NCBI RefSeq assembly: GCF_000717175.1
Contig: NZ_JNYD01000006.1
Span: forward strand, 310,001-374,000
Length of the DNA: 64,000 nucleotides
From: Pseudonocardia autotrophica
Lineage (GTDB): Bacteria > Actinomycetota > Actinomycetes > Mycobacteriales > Pseudonocardiaceae
Reading direction: 5' to 3'
This document shows positions 41,037-49,765 of the stretch, in pieces. Made by a program: the position numbers and the translations under genes. A model generated the notes under the pieces. The model was not told the origin of the DNA. It ran no database searches and saw only the letters and a list, made by a program, of their open reading frames with translations. Each line of letters opens with the position of its first letter. Positions within the stretch are counted from its first letter, which is position 1.

Positions 41037-42188
41037 TCAACTCGTCGCCGCGGCGATCTCCACCTCGGAGAGCCCGAACTCGGCGAGCACCGCGGCGGTG
41101 TCCGCGCCCGGGCGGTCGGCGTAGCCGTCGTCCGGGTGAGGCTCGACCAGGCCCGGGACCAGGGCGAACGACGCCGGCCCGGCGGAGGTCCACGCCTGCG
41201 CCCGCTGCCAGGCCTCCGGCACCGTCAGGACCGGGGTGACGGCCGCCCCGGCCAGGAGGGTGCACCATTCGTCGCGTTCGCGGGTCGCGAACACCTCGGC
41301 GAGTGCCTTCTCGAGCGCGGGCCACGTCTCCTGGTCGGCCTGGGTGTCCGCGTACTCGGTGAGCCCGGTGCCGCGGCACAGCTCGGCGTAGAACTTCGGC
41401 TCGATCGCGCCGACCGTGACCCAGCCGCCGTCTCGGGTGCGGTAGCTGCGGTAGTAGGGCGCGGCACCGTTGAGCATCCCGTGGCGCCACGACGGGTCGG
41501 GGGTGCCCGCCCGCGTCATCGCCTCGACCGGGGCGAGCATGGCCAGCACACTGCGGACCATCGCGACGTCGAGGTACTGGGCCTCGGAGCCCCGGCGGGC
41601 GCCGTGCAGGGCGCCGAGGATCGCGATCGCGGTGATGAGCCCGCCGCCCGCCAGGTCGGCGACCAGGTTCAGCGGGATGCCGGGCTCGTCCTCGCCGGAC
41701 GAGGTCAGCGAGAGGACCCCGGCCTCGGAGAGGTAGTTGTTGTCGTGGCCGGGGCGCTGGGCGTCCGGGCCCTCCTGGCCGTACCCGGTGACCGCGCAGT
41801 AGACGACGTTCGGCCGCAGCCCGCGGGCCGTCTCGAAGCCGATGCCGAGGCGATCCGCCACGCCCGGCCGGAACCCCTCGACCACGACGTCCGCGCCGGC
41901 GATCAGGGCCTGTGCTGCTCGGCGCCCCGCGTCGGTGCGCAGGTCCAGCGCTACGGACCGACGACCCCGCCAGAAGGGGTGGTCGCCGTTGGCCCGTGCG
42001 CTCGCCGCCCGGTAGAGCGGCGACTCGCCGCCGCCGCCGGGCGGCTCGACGCTGATCACCCGGGCGCCGAGGTCGGCGAGGACGCGGGTGCCGAACAGAC
42101 CCGGTGCGTAGCGGCTGAAGTCGACGACGGTGACGTCGTCGAGCGGGCGGGTGCGCACTGCTCCGCCGCTCACTCCTGAGCTGCTCAC
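41037..42188 (-). CDS. CaiB/BaiF family (type III) CoA-transferase (383 aa)
   Basis: Family blocks are VTVVDFSRYAPGLFGTRVLADLGARV-type N terminus (about 19-44), the catalytic Asp178 in LNLVADLAGG, and PNVVYCAVTGYGQ. It resembles alpha-methylacyl-CoA racemase/CoA-transferase members, so racemisation of a 2-methylacyl-CoA is a serious alternative. GTG 42188 overlaps the crotonase stop by 4 bp; a GTG at 42173 is possible. It is the last gene of the five-gene minus operon that starts at 47068. Confidence 0.92.
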   Translation of the reverse strand: MSSSGVSGGAVRTRPLDDVTVVDFSRYAPGLFGTRVLADLGARVISVEPPGGGGESPLYRAASARANGDHPFWRGRRSVALDLRTDAGRRAAQALIAGADVVVEGFRPGVADRLGIGFETARGLRPNVVYCAVTGYGQEGPDAQRPGHDNNYLSEAGVLSLTSSGEDEPGIPLNLVADLAGGGLITAIAILGALHGARRGSEAQYLDVAMVRSVLAMLAPVEAMTRAGTPDPSWRHGMLNGAAPYYRSYRTRDGGWVTVGAIEPKFYAELCRGTGLTEYADTQADQETWPALEKALAEVFATRERDEWCTLLAGAAVTPVLTVPEAWQRAQAWTSAGPASFALVPGLVEPHPDDGYADRPGADTAAVLAEFGLSEVEIAAATS

Positions 42189-42976
42189 TTCTCGGCGGCC
42201 CAGCGCGGGGAGCGCTTCTCGGCGAAGGCGGCGAGGCCCTCCGCGGCGTCGGGCATGGTGAGCGCGACGCCCAGGTTCGCGTGCAGCAGGGCCAGGCGGG
42301 CCTGCGGCTCGTGGTCGACGATCTGGTAGAAGCTCGACCGGCCCAGGGCGATGGCCTGCGGGGAGACCGACCGGAACGCGCGCACGTACTCGGCGACCTG
42401 CTTGTCCAGTTGGTCGGCGGGCACGACATCGGTGAGGAAGCCGATCTCGGCGCCCCGGCGGGCGTCGACCCGCTCGCCGGTCATCATCAGCTTGAGGGCC
42501 TGCTTGGGCGGCATGGACCGGATCAGCGGCAGGCTGATCATGTAGGGCCACAGCCCGACCTTGACCTCGGGGGCGCCGAAGGTCGAGCGGTCCGAGGCGA
42601 CGACGAGGTCGCAGGCCAGGGCGACGCCGAAACCCCCGGCCAAGCAGTAGCCGTCGACCCGGGCGATCGTCGGCTTGCCCGCCGCCCACAGCTTGCCGAA
42701 GAACGCGGCGAGGGCGCCGCGCCCCTGGTGCTCCGCCAGCAGGTCGTTCGGCGCGCCCATCTCCTTGAGGTCGCCGCCGGCGCAGAACGCCTTGTCACCC
42801 GCGCCGGTGATCACGATGCAGGCGGTCTCCGGGTCCGCGGCCGCGATGTCCACCGCGCGACCGAGCTCGGCGAGCACGACGTTGTTGAGCGCGTTGCGCT
42901 GCTCGGGGCGGTTGATGGTGACGAAGGAGGCACCGTCGCGGCGCTCCAGCAGGACGTAGGTGAAGGTCTCGCTCAT
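42185..42976 (-). CDS. enoyl-CoA hydratase/isomerase family protein (263 aa)
   Basis: Crotonase with AFCAGGDLKEM as oxyanion hole. The first classical glutamate is Gly (AGGFGVALACDL) while the second is kept in GAPEVKVG. Members with this pairing include methylglutaconyl-CoA-hydratase-like enzymes, which would fit the HMG-CoA-lyase-like gene upstream in this operon. ATG 42976 overlaps the acetoacetyl-CoA synthetase stop by 4 bp; its own stop overlaps the CoA-transferase GTG. Confidence 0.91.
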   Translation of the reverse strand: MSETFTYVLLERRDGASFVTINRPEQRNALNNVVLAELGRAVDIAAADPETACIVITGAGDKAFCAGGDLKEMGAPNDLLAEHQGRGALAAFFGKLWAAGKPTIARVDGYCLAGGFGVALACDLVVASDRSTFGAPEVKVGLWPYMISLPLIRSMPPKQALKLMMTGERVDARRGAEIGFLTDVVPADQLDKQVAEYVRAFRSVSPQAIALGRSSFYQIVDHEPQARLALLHANLGVALTMPDAAEGLAAFAEKRSPRWAAEK

Positions 42977-44871
42977 GGGGCACTCCGTTCAACGGCGGCC
43001 GCGGCCGCCTCGACGACCGCAAACAGGGCCTCGGGGTTGCGCAGGGACTGGGGGTCGGCGACCTCGGCCGCCGTGGCGCCGAGCAGGAGCCGCTTGACCG
43101 GGATCTCGCACTTCTTGCCGGTCAGGGTGTAGGGGATCGCGGGGACCGCGACGACGGTGTCCGGGACGTGGCGGGGGGAGATGTCCGAGCGGACCAGGGT
43201 CCGGATCCTCGTGCGGAGGTCGTCGTCGAGCTCGGAGCCGTCGGCGAGCACGACGAACAGGGTGAGCTCGTCGGTGTCGACGACGAGCGCGTCCTCGATC
43301 TCGGGGACGTCGGCGAGGACGCGGTAGAACTCCGAGGTGCCCATCCGCACACCCCCGCGGTTCAGGGTGGCGTCCGAGCGGCCGGTGATCACGGCGCCGC
43401 CCTCGGCGGTGAACCGGACCCAGTCCCCGTGCCGCCACACCCCGGGGTACGTGGCGAAGTAGGTCTCGTGCATCCGGCTGCCGTTGTCGTCACCCCAGAA
43501 GCCCAACGGCATGGACGGCATCGCGGCGGTGACCACGAGCTCGCCGATCTCGTCGACCAGGGGCCTGCCCGCGGCGTCGAACGCCTCGGCGGCGACCCCG
43601 AGCATCCGGCCCTGCATCTCCCCGATCCGGACCGGCTGAAGCGGGTTCGGCCCGACGAACGCGGAGCAGACGTCCGTGCCGCCGCTGACCGAGGCGATCT
43701 TCACAGCGTGCCCGAGCGCGTCACCGAGGTCCCGTTGGGTGGGCTCTAGCAGCGGGGACCCGGTACTCCCGACGGTGTGCAGGTTCCGTCCGGCCCGCAC
43801 GTGCCCGCCGTCGAGGGCGTTCTGGTAGAAGCCGGGACTGGCGCCGAAGACGTGCACCCCGTGGTCGTCGACGAGGGACCAGAGCCGGGCGGGGTCGGCG
43901 ACCCCGTCGTAGAGCACCGCGGTGGCGCCCGCGAGCAGGGCGCCGACCTGGTAGTTCCACATCATCCAGGCCGTCGAGGTGTACCAGAACAGCCGCTGGC
44001 CCGCCCGCAGGTCGTTGTGCAGCACCAATGACTTGAGGTGCTCCAGGACGATCCCGCCGTGGCCCTGGACCATCGCCTTGGGGATGCCGGTGGTGCCGCT
44101 GGAGAACAGGATCCACAGCGGATGATCGAAGGGCACGTCGACCGGGTCGACCGGGGACCCGTCGAGCAGCTCGGCCCAGGGGCGCTGCCCGCCGCGCGGC
44201 TCGACCAGCCCCGAGGACACCTCGACGACCGCCGCGAGGGTGGGCAGTTGGGCTGCAGCCTCGACGAGCTTTTCCCGGACGTCGTGGACCCGGCCGTTGT
44301 AGCGGTAGGCGTCCGTGGTGAGCAGCACCGTCGGCTCGGTCTGGGCCAGCCGGGAGACGATCGACGCGGCGCCGAACTCGGGCGAGCAGAGCACCCAGAC
44401 CGCCCCGAGGGAGACGGTGGCGAGGAACGCGACGACGGCCTCCCGGCGGGTGGGCAGCACCGCCGCGACCCGGTCGCCGCGGCCGACGCCCAGGGCAGCG
44501 AGGCCGCCGGCCACTCGCGCGACCTCCGCCCTCAGCTCGCCGAAGGTGGTACTGCCGGTCGTGCCGGTCTCGTCGCAGCACAGCAGCGCGAGCGCGCCGT
44601 CGTCGTGGGCGAGGGCCACTGAGGCGTAGCTCAGCTCTGCCCCCGGGAACCAGCGGGCGCCGGGCATGCGGTCGTCGGCCACCGCGGGACCCGCGGGTCG
44701 AGCGGGCAGCGCGGCGAAGTCCCACAACGCCGACCAGAACGCTGGTCGGTCGGCCACCGACCAGCGGTGCAGCGCGGCGTACTCGGTGGGGTCCGCCATC
44801 CCGACGGCTTCGGCGAACCGGTACATCTCAGAGCCCATGACGCGGTCCGCGGGGGGAACCCAGACGTTCAT
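42973..44871 (-). CDS. acetoacetyl-CoA synthetase-like ligase (632 aa)
   Basis: Long ANL ligase of the acetoacetate-CoA ligase group. The N-terminal extension ends in YAALHRWSVADRPAFWSALW, a hallmark of this group. The phosphate loop is SSGTTGIPK (257-265), SGGTDVCSAF is A5, and the acetylatable lysine is in TLTGKKCEIPVK. Acetoacetate, a product of HMG-CoA lyase, would be converted to acetoacetyl-CoA, closing the loop with the upstream gene. ATG 44871 overlaps the lyase stop by 4 bp. Confidence 0.92.
   Translation of the reverse strand: MNVWVPPADRVMGSEMYRFAEAVGMADPTEYAALHRWSVADRPAFWSALWDFAALPARPAGPAVADDRMPGARWFPGAELSYASVALAHDDGALALLCCDETGTTGSTTFGELRAEVARVAGGLAALGVGRGDRVAAVLPTRREAVVAFLATVSLGAVWVLCSPEFGAASIVSRLAQTEPTVLLTTDAYRYNGRVHDVREKLVEAAAQLPTLAAVVEVSSGLVEPRGGQRPWAELLDGSPVDPVDVPFDHPLWILFSSGTTGIPKAMVQGHGGIVLEHLKSLVLHNDLRAGQRLFWYTSTAWMMWNYQVGALLAGATAVLYDGVADPARLWSLVDDHGVHVFGASPGFYQNALDGGHVRAGRNLHTVGSTGSPLLEPTQRDLGDALGHAVKIASVSGGTDVCSAFVGPNPLQPVRIGEMQGRMLGVAAEAFDAAGRPLVDEIGELVVTAAMPSMPLGFWGDDNGSRMHETYFATYPGVWRHGDWVRFTAEGGAVITGRSDATLNRGGVRMGTSEFYRVLADVPEIEDALVVDTDELTLFVVLADGSELDDDLRTRIRTLVRSDISPRHVPDTVVAVPAIPYTLTGKKCEIPVKRLLLGATAAEVADPQSLRNPEALFAVVEAAAAAVERSAP
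44740..44766. repeat. perfect intragenic inverted repeat
   Basis: Arms CGCTGGTCGGT and ACCGACCAGCG pair perfectly over the 5-nt loop CGGCC, inside the N-terminal coding part of the ligase. The arms contain the CCGAC half-site found in the CCGAC operators. Confidence 0.5.
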
Positions 44872-45836
44872 CGGGCGGGCACCGCCGGGCCGGTGCGCAG
44901 CACCTGGCTGCGCAGAGTGGTGCCGCAGACCCGCTCGACCAGCCGACCCGCGTCGAGCAGCAGGTCCAGGTCGATGCCGGTGCGGTAGCCCATGCGCTGG
45001 AGGACGGCGACGAGGTCCTCGGTGCACACGTTGCCGGACTCGCCGGAGTGGTTCTGCTCGACCGACGGCGGCTCGCCCCCGAGTCCGCCGAGCGAGGCGT
45101 CGACGACCCGCACGCCCGCGGCGATCGCGGCGAGGGTGTTGGCGATACCACTGCCCCGGGTGTCGTGGAAGTGCCCCACCAGACGCGCTTCGGGCAGCTC
45201 GCGGCCCAGCAGCGTGAACAGCTCCCAGGCGTGTCGCGGGTCGGCCATCCCGGTGGTGTCACCGAGCATGATCGTGCGGACCCCGCGGTCGTAGGCCCAG
45301 CGGGCGAGCTCCAGAACCCGCTCCCGCGCGACGACCCCTTCCAGCGGACAGCCGTAGGCGGTCGCCACGCAGAACAGCGGGGTCAGCGCCAGGTCGGCAC
45401 ACCGGTCGATCATCCGCGCGAGAGCCTCGAGGTGATCCGCGTGGGAACGGCGCAGGTTGGCGAGGTTGTGCGCCTCGCTGGCCGAGATCGGGAACCCGCA
45501 GATGTCGATCGTCTCGCGCAGCAGCGGGTTCGCCGCAATCCGGTCGAAGCTCCGCGTGTTCACGGTGAGTACCCGGACGGTGGCCTTGAGGCCCGCCTCG
45601 TGCATGCGCACGAGCAGTTCCTCGGCGTCGCCGAACTGGGTCGTCGCCTTCGGGGACACGAAGGAGGTCGCGTCGACCTCGGACACGCCCGAGGCCAGCG
45701 CAGCCGCGATTACTGCGAGCTTGTCGTCGGTGGATACGGTCGACGACCAACCCTGGATCCCGTCCCGGGGCCAGACCTCACAGAGGGTGACCTCCGCGGC
45801 GTCGATCAGGGTGGGGTCGGGCGGAAGCACTGTCAT
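44868..45836 (-). CDS. hydroxymethylglutaryl-CoA lyase-like protein (322 aa)
   Basis: TIM-barrel lyase of the HMGL-like group, cleaving a 3-hydroxy-3-methylacyl-CoA by a retro-Claisen-type step. The active-site start CEVWPRDGIQG (Arg-Asp) and the metal pair in HFHDTRG are intact. The signature loop reads GLGGEPP: the Cys that HMG-CoA lyases carry in GLGGCP is Glu here, so the substrate or mechanism may differ from true HMG-CoA lyase. ATG 45836 overlaps the upstream stop by 1 bp. The neighbours are acetyl-CoA hydrolase/transferase and acetoacetyl-CoA synthetase. Confidence 0.9.
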   Translation of the reverse strand: MTVLPPDPTLIDAAEVTLCEVWPRDGIQGWSSTVSTDDKLAVIAAALASGVSEVDATSFVSPKATTQFGDAEELLVRMHEAGLKATVRVLTVNTRSFDRIAANPLLRETIDICGFPISASEAHNLANLRRSHADHLEALARMIDRCADLALTPLFCVATAYGCPLEGVVARERVLELARWAYDRGVRTIMLGDTTGMADPRHAWELFTLLGRELPEARLVGHFHDTRGSGIANTLAAIAAGVRVVDASLGGLGGEPPSVEQNHSGESGNVCTEDLVAVLQRMGYRTGIDLDLLLDAGRLVERVCGTTLRSQVLRTGPAVPAR

Positions 45837-47068
45837 CAGTCCTCCAGGGACGAGCGGAAGGAGGGGTGGGCGACGCGGGCCAGCTCGCGGCGTCGCTCCG
45901 GGACCGTCTTGTCCCGCAGGTCCGCGACGCCGAACTCGGTGACGACGAACTGCGTGGAGTCCCGGGGCAACGAGACGGTCGCCGCGTCCAGGTTCGGCAC
46001 GATGCGCGACACGGTGCCCCGGGCGGCGGTCGCCCGCAGCGCCACGATCCCCTGGTTCCCGGGCCACACCGCGGCTCGGGAGTAGTCGATCGCGCCACCG
46101 ACGGCTCCGACGTGGCGCCCGCCGATGTACTCCGTGTTCACCTGACCGAAGACGTCCACGGAGAGGGCCGAGTTGATGCAGGTCAGGTTCGGGACCCCGA
46201 GCAGGGCGGCCGCCGCGTGGGTGCTCTCGCCGCCGACCATCTCGACGTTCGGGTTGTCCGCCACGAAGTCGTAGAGCTGCTGGTCGCCCAGCACCTCGCC
46301 GACGAGCGACGGCCCGTTGGCCAGGCAACCCGCGGCGTGCAGGTCGACCAGGCCGGAAGTCGCCGAGCCGTGGACCCGCAGGTCCCGGCGACCCTCCTTG
46401 GCGAGCTGTGCGTACACGGCGTCCGGGATCGAGCCGACCCCCGCCTGCAGCGTCCGGGCGTCGGTGACCAGGCTCGCCACATGCTCGGCGATGACCGCGT
46501 CGACCTCGGCCGGCGGCCGGCGCGGGTAGCCCGGCACCGGATGGTCGACGTGCAGAACCCCCGCCAGCTCGCTCGCGTGGATCCGCTCACCGCGGGTGCA
46601 CGGCATCTGGGCGTTGACCTCGGCAATCACCAGCCGGGCCGCTCGGGCTGCCGCGGCGCTGTAGCTCGAGCTCACCCCGAAGCTGTGCCAGCCGTCCGTA
46701 TCGGCGGGGGAGAGCTGGACGAGCAGGACGTCCGGCTCAGCCCGGTGGGCCAGCCAGTCGACGACTTGTGCCCAGCTCATCGGCAGGTACTCGACGCGGT
46801 CCGCGGGCACCTCCTGCCCGGGCGCCGTGCCCGGGGGGAACCAGGTGCGGAACCGTACCGACGGCGCGTCGAGCACCGCGTAGTCGGAGAAGAACATCCC
46901 GGCGGCGAGGTCCACCCGGGACAGGGAGCGGGCGCGGACGCCGAGCGCGCGCAGCAGGTGTCGTGGCTGCGTGCCGAGGGCGGCGGCGACCACGAGGGCG
47001 CCGTCCTCGACCATCTCGAGAAGCTCGCGCGCCCGGCTGGTGTGCTCGTCGGACTCTTCGGACCCCAT
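45836..47068 (-). CDS. acetyl-CoA hydrolase/4-hydroxybutyrate CoA-transferase family protein (410 aa)
   Basis: Class I-like CoA-transferase fold (ACH1/Cat2 group). Landmarks are LQAGVGSIPDAVYAQL, DLHAAGCLANG, CINSALSVDVFGQVNTEYIGG, GAIDYSRAA and VVTEFGVADLRDKT. It exchanges CoA between acetyl-CoA and a carboxylate, or hydrolyses it. ATG 47068 has AGAGGG upstream. It is the first gene of the five-gene minus operon, transcribed from a promoter with a CCGAC operator (47089-47137), and divergent from the TetR gene at 47282. Confidence 0.92.
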   Translation of the reverse strand: MGSEESDEHTSRARELLEMVEDGALVVAAALGTQPRHLLRALGVRARSLSRVDLAAGMFFSDYAVLDAPSVRFRTWFPPGTAPGQEVPADRVEYLPMSWAQVVDWLAHRAEPDVLLVQLSPADTDGWHSFGVSSSYSAAAARAARLVIAEVNAQMPCTRGERIHASELAGVLHVDHPVPGYPRRPPAEVDAVIAEHVASLVTDARTLQAGVGSIPDAVYAQLAKEGRRDLRVHGSATSGLVDLHAAGCLANGPSLVGEVLGDQQLYDFVADNPNVEMVGGESTHAAAALLGVPNLTCINSALSVDVFGQVNTEYIGGRHVGAVGGAIDYSRAAVWPGNQGIVALRATAARGTVSRIVPNLDAATVSLPRDSTQFVVTEFGVADLRDKTVPERRRELARVAHPSFRSSLED

Positions 47069-47088
47069 CGCCCTCTTCCATTCCCCGT

Positions 47089-47137
47089 CCGGCCGGTCGG
47101 TCGAATTGACCCTAGGCGGGGACGCGGCAGCGGTCAA
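47089..47137 (-). promoter_or_regulatory. promoter with CCGAC-type operator in front of the acetyl-CoA hydrolase operon
   Basis: On the minus strand TTGACC (47132-47137), a 17-nt spacer and TAGGGT (47109-47114) are followed 8 nt later by CCGAC-CG-GCCGG (47089-47100). Spacing and context match the thiolase and ABC-importer promoters. The divergent TetR gene starts 145 bp away, so the same site could serve autoregulation. Confidence 0.7.
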
Positions 47138-47281
47138 TCTTCCCTCGTCGGTTGCTGTTTCGGCATGGGAGATGGACAGATCACGGTCGGTGAGGTTGAC
47201 TTGCGGTCCCCGGTGTCGACCGGCGGGATGTCGGCGAGGACGACGGGTGGAGACGTGACCAACGGAAGGCAGGGGGCGGCG

Positions 47282-47866
47282 GTGTCGAAGGCGGACGAGC
47301 GGCGCCTGAACATCGTCAACCGCTCCGCGCTGCTGTTCGACCGCAAGGGCGCGGACCAGGTCAGCATGTCCGACATCGCGGAGGACGTGGGACTCGCGAA
47401 GCCGAGCCTCTACCACTACTTCTCGTCCAAGGACGAGATCCTGAACTCCATCCATGTCAACACCATCGAGTTCTTGCTGGACGGGATTCGCCGGCGTCGC
47501 GCGACCGACGCGAGCCCGGACGTCGTGCTCCGCGGGGTCCTCGGTGACATCTTCTCGCTGATGGAGACCCATCCGGGGCACATCCGAGTGTTCTTCGAGA
47601 GTGCCCGACGGCTACCCCCGGACCTCCTCGAGCCCGTCCGCAAGCGCGAGCGGGAGTACGACCAGCTGGTCCTGGAGACCATCGAGCAGGCAATCGAAGA
47701 CGGGTACTTCCGAGCAGTGAACTCGCGGTCGGCCGCGTTCGCCTTCTTCGGCATGGCCAACTGGGCGGCGCACTGGTATCGCCCTGGCGGCACCAAGCGC
47801 GCCGAGCAGTTCGCGGAGGAGTTCTTCGACCTGTTCCTCAACGGCGTGACCGCTCGCCGCCGCTGA
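47282..47866 (+). CDS. TetR family transcriptional regulator (194 aa)
   Basis: The N-terminal domain has NIVNRSALLFDRKGADQVSM, then SDIAEDVGLAKPSLYHYFSSKDEIL, a textbook TetR helix-turn-helix. The C-terminal part (FESARRLPPD, KREREYDQLV) belongs to the TetR_C group close to KstR2/FadR-like regulators of CoA catabolism. GTG 47282 follows AGGGGG by 5 nt; GTG 47255 is an alternative. It is divergent from the operon behind the operator at 47089-47100, which makes it the leading candidate to bind the CCGAC sites across the window. Confidence 0.9.
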   Translation: MSKADERRLNIVNRSALLFDRKGADQVSMSDIAEDVGLAKPSLYHYFSSKDEILNSIHVNTIEFLLDGIRRRRATDASPDVVLRGVLGDIFSLMETHPGHIRVFFESARRLPPDLLEPVRKREREYDQLVLETIEQAIEDGYFRAVNSRSAAFAFFGMANWAAHWYRPGGTKRAEQFAEEFFDLFLNGVTARRR

Positions 47867-47873
47867 GCGGCGG
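47857..47873. terminator. short stem-loop between convergent genes
   Basis: CCGCCG / CGGCGG arms with a CTGAG loop overlap the TetR stop codon and sit 12 bp from the convergent SDR stop. The stem is only 6 bp, so this is a weak call. Confidence 0.3.
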
Positions 47874-47884
47874 GCGGCCTCGAC

Positions 47885-48634
47885 TCACGCGGTCAGGCCG
47901 CCGTCGATCGTGTAGCAGCTGCCGGTCACGAACGAGGCCTCCGGGCTGAGAAGCCACCCGACGAGGTTGGCCACCTCCTCGGGAGTGCCCATCCGATCGA
48001 TCGGCCGCGAGCTGATCTCCTCCTCCTGCGAGCCCAGGGCGGCGAGCGGGCCGACCATCGGTGTGTCGATCCGTCCCGGGCAGATGGCGTTGACCCGGAT
48101 GCCACGACCGGCGACCTCCTTGGCGACGGCACGGGTGAGTCCCACCACCGCGTGCTTGCTCATCGTGTAGGAGACCAACCCGGCGGAGCCCTGGAGGCCG
48201 GCCCCGGACGCGGTGTTCACGGCGGCGGCCGGCAGACCCGCCCGCAGGGCGTGCCGCACGAACTCCCGCAGGACCAGGAAGGCCCCGCGCGTGTTGACCC
48301 TCATCGACCGGTCGAACGCCGCGATCTCGGTCGTCTCGAACGGCCCGATCCCGTCGAGGACGCCGGCGTTGTTGTGCAGGTTGTCGACGCGCCCGAATCG
48401 GGCGGTCGCCGCGTCGAAGAGGCCGGCCACGGCGTCCTCGTCCGCCACGTCGGCGGCGAGCAGCAGGACCTGCTCGTCCGGCAGGTCGCCATGGGCGGCC
48501 TCGAGGCGGTCCTTGGCCAGGTCGACCAGCACGAGACGGTGGCCGCGACCGGCCAGCAAGCGGGTCACGGCCGCGCCGATGCCGCTCGCCGCTCCCGTGA
48601 TCAGCGTGATGGGTGAGGTGGTGGCGATGCTCAT
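47885..48634 (-). CDS. short-chain dehydrogenase/reductase (249 aa)
   Basis: Classical [21 protein letters not shown], a Ser in [10 protein letters not shown] and YTMSK (Tyr-x-x-x-Lys), ending in the usual [11 protein letters not shown] 48634 with GGAGAG upstream is preferred. The frame is open to 48706, but that extension runs through the operator 48661-48672. It is divergent from the SDR at 48847; each has its own CCGAC-type site, so the pair is probably coregulated. Confidence 0.9.
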   Translation of the reverse strand: MSIATTSPITLITGAASGIGAAVTRLLAGRGHRLVLVDLAKDRLEAAHGDLPDEQVLLLAADVADEDAVAGLFDAATARFGRVDNLHNNAGVLDGIGPFETTEIAAFDRSMRVNTRGAFLVLREFVRHALRAGLPAAAVNTASGAGLQGSAGLVSYTMSKHAVVGLTRAVAKEVAGRGIRVNAICPGRIDTPMVGPLAALGSQEEEISSRPIDRMGTPEEVANLVGWLLSPEASFVTGSCYTIDGGLTA

Positions 48635-48660
48635 CTGCTCTCCGAACGTCATCGTGTCGA

Positions 48661-48706
48661 CCGGCTGGTCGGTCGGAATACTTGTCGTCTGCGCGAGAGC
48701 CGTCAA
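48661..48706 (-). promoter_or_regulatory. CCGAC-type operator and -35 for the minus-strand SDR
   Basis: Minus-strand CCGAC-CA-GCCGG (48661-48672) is preceded by TTGACG (48701-48706) and an AGTATT-like -10 about 17-18 nt on, directly against the operator. The -10 is weaker than at the sister sites. Confidence 0.5.
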
Positions 48707-48751
48707 GCGGCTCGGGCACCCCGGCGCGTGGTGGGACGTCGGTCCACGGTC

Positions 48752-48801
48752 TTGACGGTGAACGAAGGAGCCTCTTACTGTCGTCCCAACCGACTGGGCG
48801 G
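48752..48801 (+). promoter_or_regulatory. promoter with CCGAC-type operator for the SDR-Ltp-ligase operon
   Basis: TTGACG (48752-48757), an 18-nt spacer and TACTGT (48776-48781) are followed 8 nt later by CCGAC-TG-GGCGG (48790-48801) and TCGAAAA, nearly identical to the thiolase site. Confidence 0.68.
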
Positions 48802-48846
48802 TCGAAAAGCGCCCGGTTCGTGCTTCCGGAGAGGACGTGCAAGACG

Positions 48847-49764
48847 TTGAGCATCGATTTCACCGGTCGGGTGGCCGTGGTGACCGGAGCGGGGGGCGGC
48901 CTCGGTCGTTCCCACGCGCTGCTGCTCGCGGCACGCGGCGCGAAGGTCGTGGTGAACGACATCGGCGGTGCCGTGGGCGGGACAGGCACCGACGCCACCC
49001 CGGCCGACCGGGTTGTCGAGGAGATCCGGGCCGCAGGCGGCGAGGCGGTGGCGAACTACGACAGTGTCTCCGACCCGGCGGGTGCCGCGCGGATCGTGCA
49101 GACCGCCGTCGACTCGTTCGGCACGCTGGACATCCTGATCAACAACGCGGGCATCCTGCGTGACAAGTCGTTCGGCAAGACCGACCTGGCGGACTTCCGC
49201 GCCGTGCTCGAGGTGCACCTGCTGGGCACCGTGTACTGCACCCACGCGGCGTGGCCGGTGATGAACGCCGCCAAGTACGGCCGGATCGTCGTCACCACGT
49301 CCATCGCGGGGACCTCGGGCAACTTCGGGCAGAGCGCCTACGGCACCGCGAAGCTCGGCATGGTCGGGCTGATGAACTCGCTGGCGATCGAGGGCGCGCG
49401 CAACAACGTCCTGGTGAACGCCATCTCCCCAGGCGCGGCGACCCGGATGACCGACGGGCTCAACCCGCCCGCTCTCGACAAGTACCTGCACGCCGAGCTG
49501 GTTTCCGCCGGAGTGGCGTACCTGGCCAGCGAGGAGTGCACGGCGACCGGGCAGATCCTGCAGGCCGTGGCGGGCGGCTACGCACGGCTGCACATGTTCG
49601 AGACCGAGGGCGTCCAGTTCGACCCGGCCGAGCCGCTGACGCCGGAGATGGTGGCGGACCGCTACGAGGAGATCGCCGACCTCAAGACCGCGACGCCCAC
49701 CACCCCGGGCATCGCCGGGCGCACCGAGCAGCGCTTGCGCGCCATCGGGCGCTGGGACGACTGA
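48847..49764 (+). CDS. SDR of the 17-beta-HSD4/MFE-2 dehydrogenase type (305 aa)
   Basis: 3-hydroxyacyl-CoA dehydrogenase-like SDR with [34 protein letters not shown] and YGTAK, plus the C-terminal extension MFETEGVQF...DRYEEIADL. It is paralogous to 9200-10063. Homologues start [13 protein letters not shown] after Met, which selects TTG 48847; GTG 48820 is the alternative. The ribosome site GGAGAGGA is a long 11 nt away. It heads a run that continues with only 1-9 bp gaps or small overlaps through the acyl-CoA dehydrogenases. Confidence 0.88.
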   Translation: MSIDFTGRVAVVTGAGGGLGRSHALLLAARGAKVVVNDIGGAVGGTGTDATPADRVVEEIRAAGGEAVANYDSVSDPAGAARIVQTAVDSFGTLDILINNAGILRDKSFGKTDLADFRAVLEVHLLGTVYCTHAAWPVMNAAKYGRIVVTTSIAGTSGNFGQSAYGTAKLGMVGLMNSLAIEGARNNVLVNAISPGAATRMTDGLNPPALDKYLHAELVSAGVAYLASEECTATGQILQAVAGGYARLHMFETEGVQFDPAEPLTPEMVADRYEEIADLKTATPTTPGIAGRTEQRLRAIGRWDD

Positions 49765-49765
49765 G

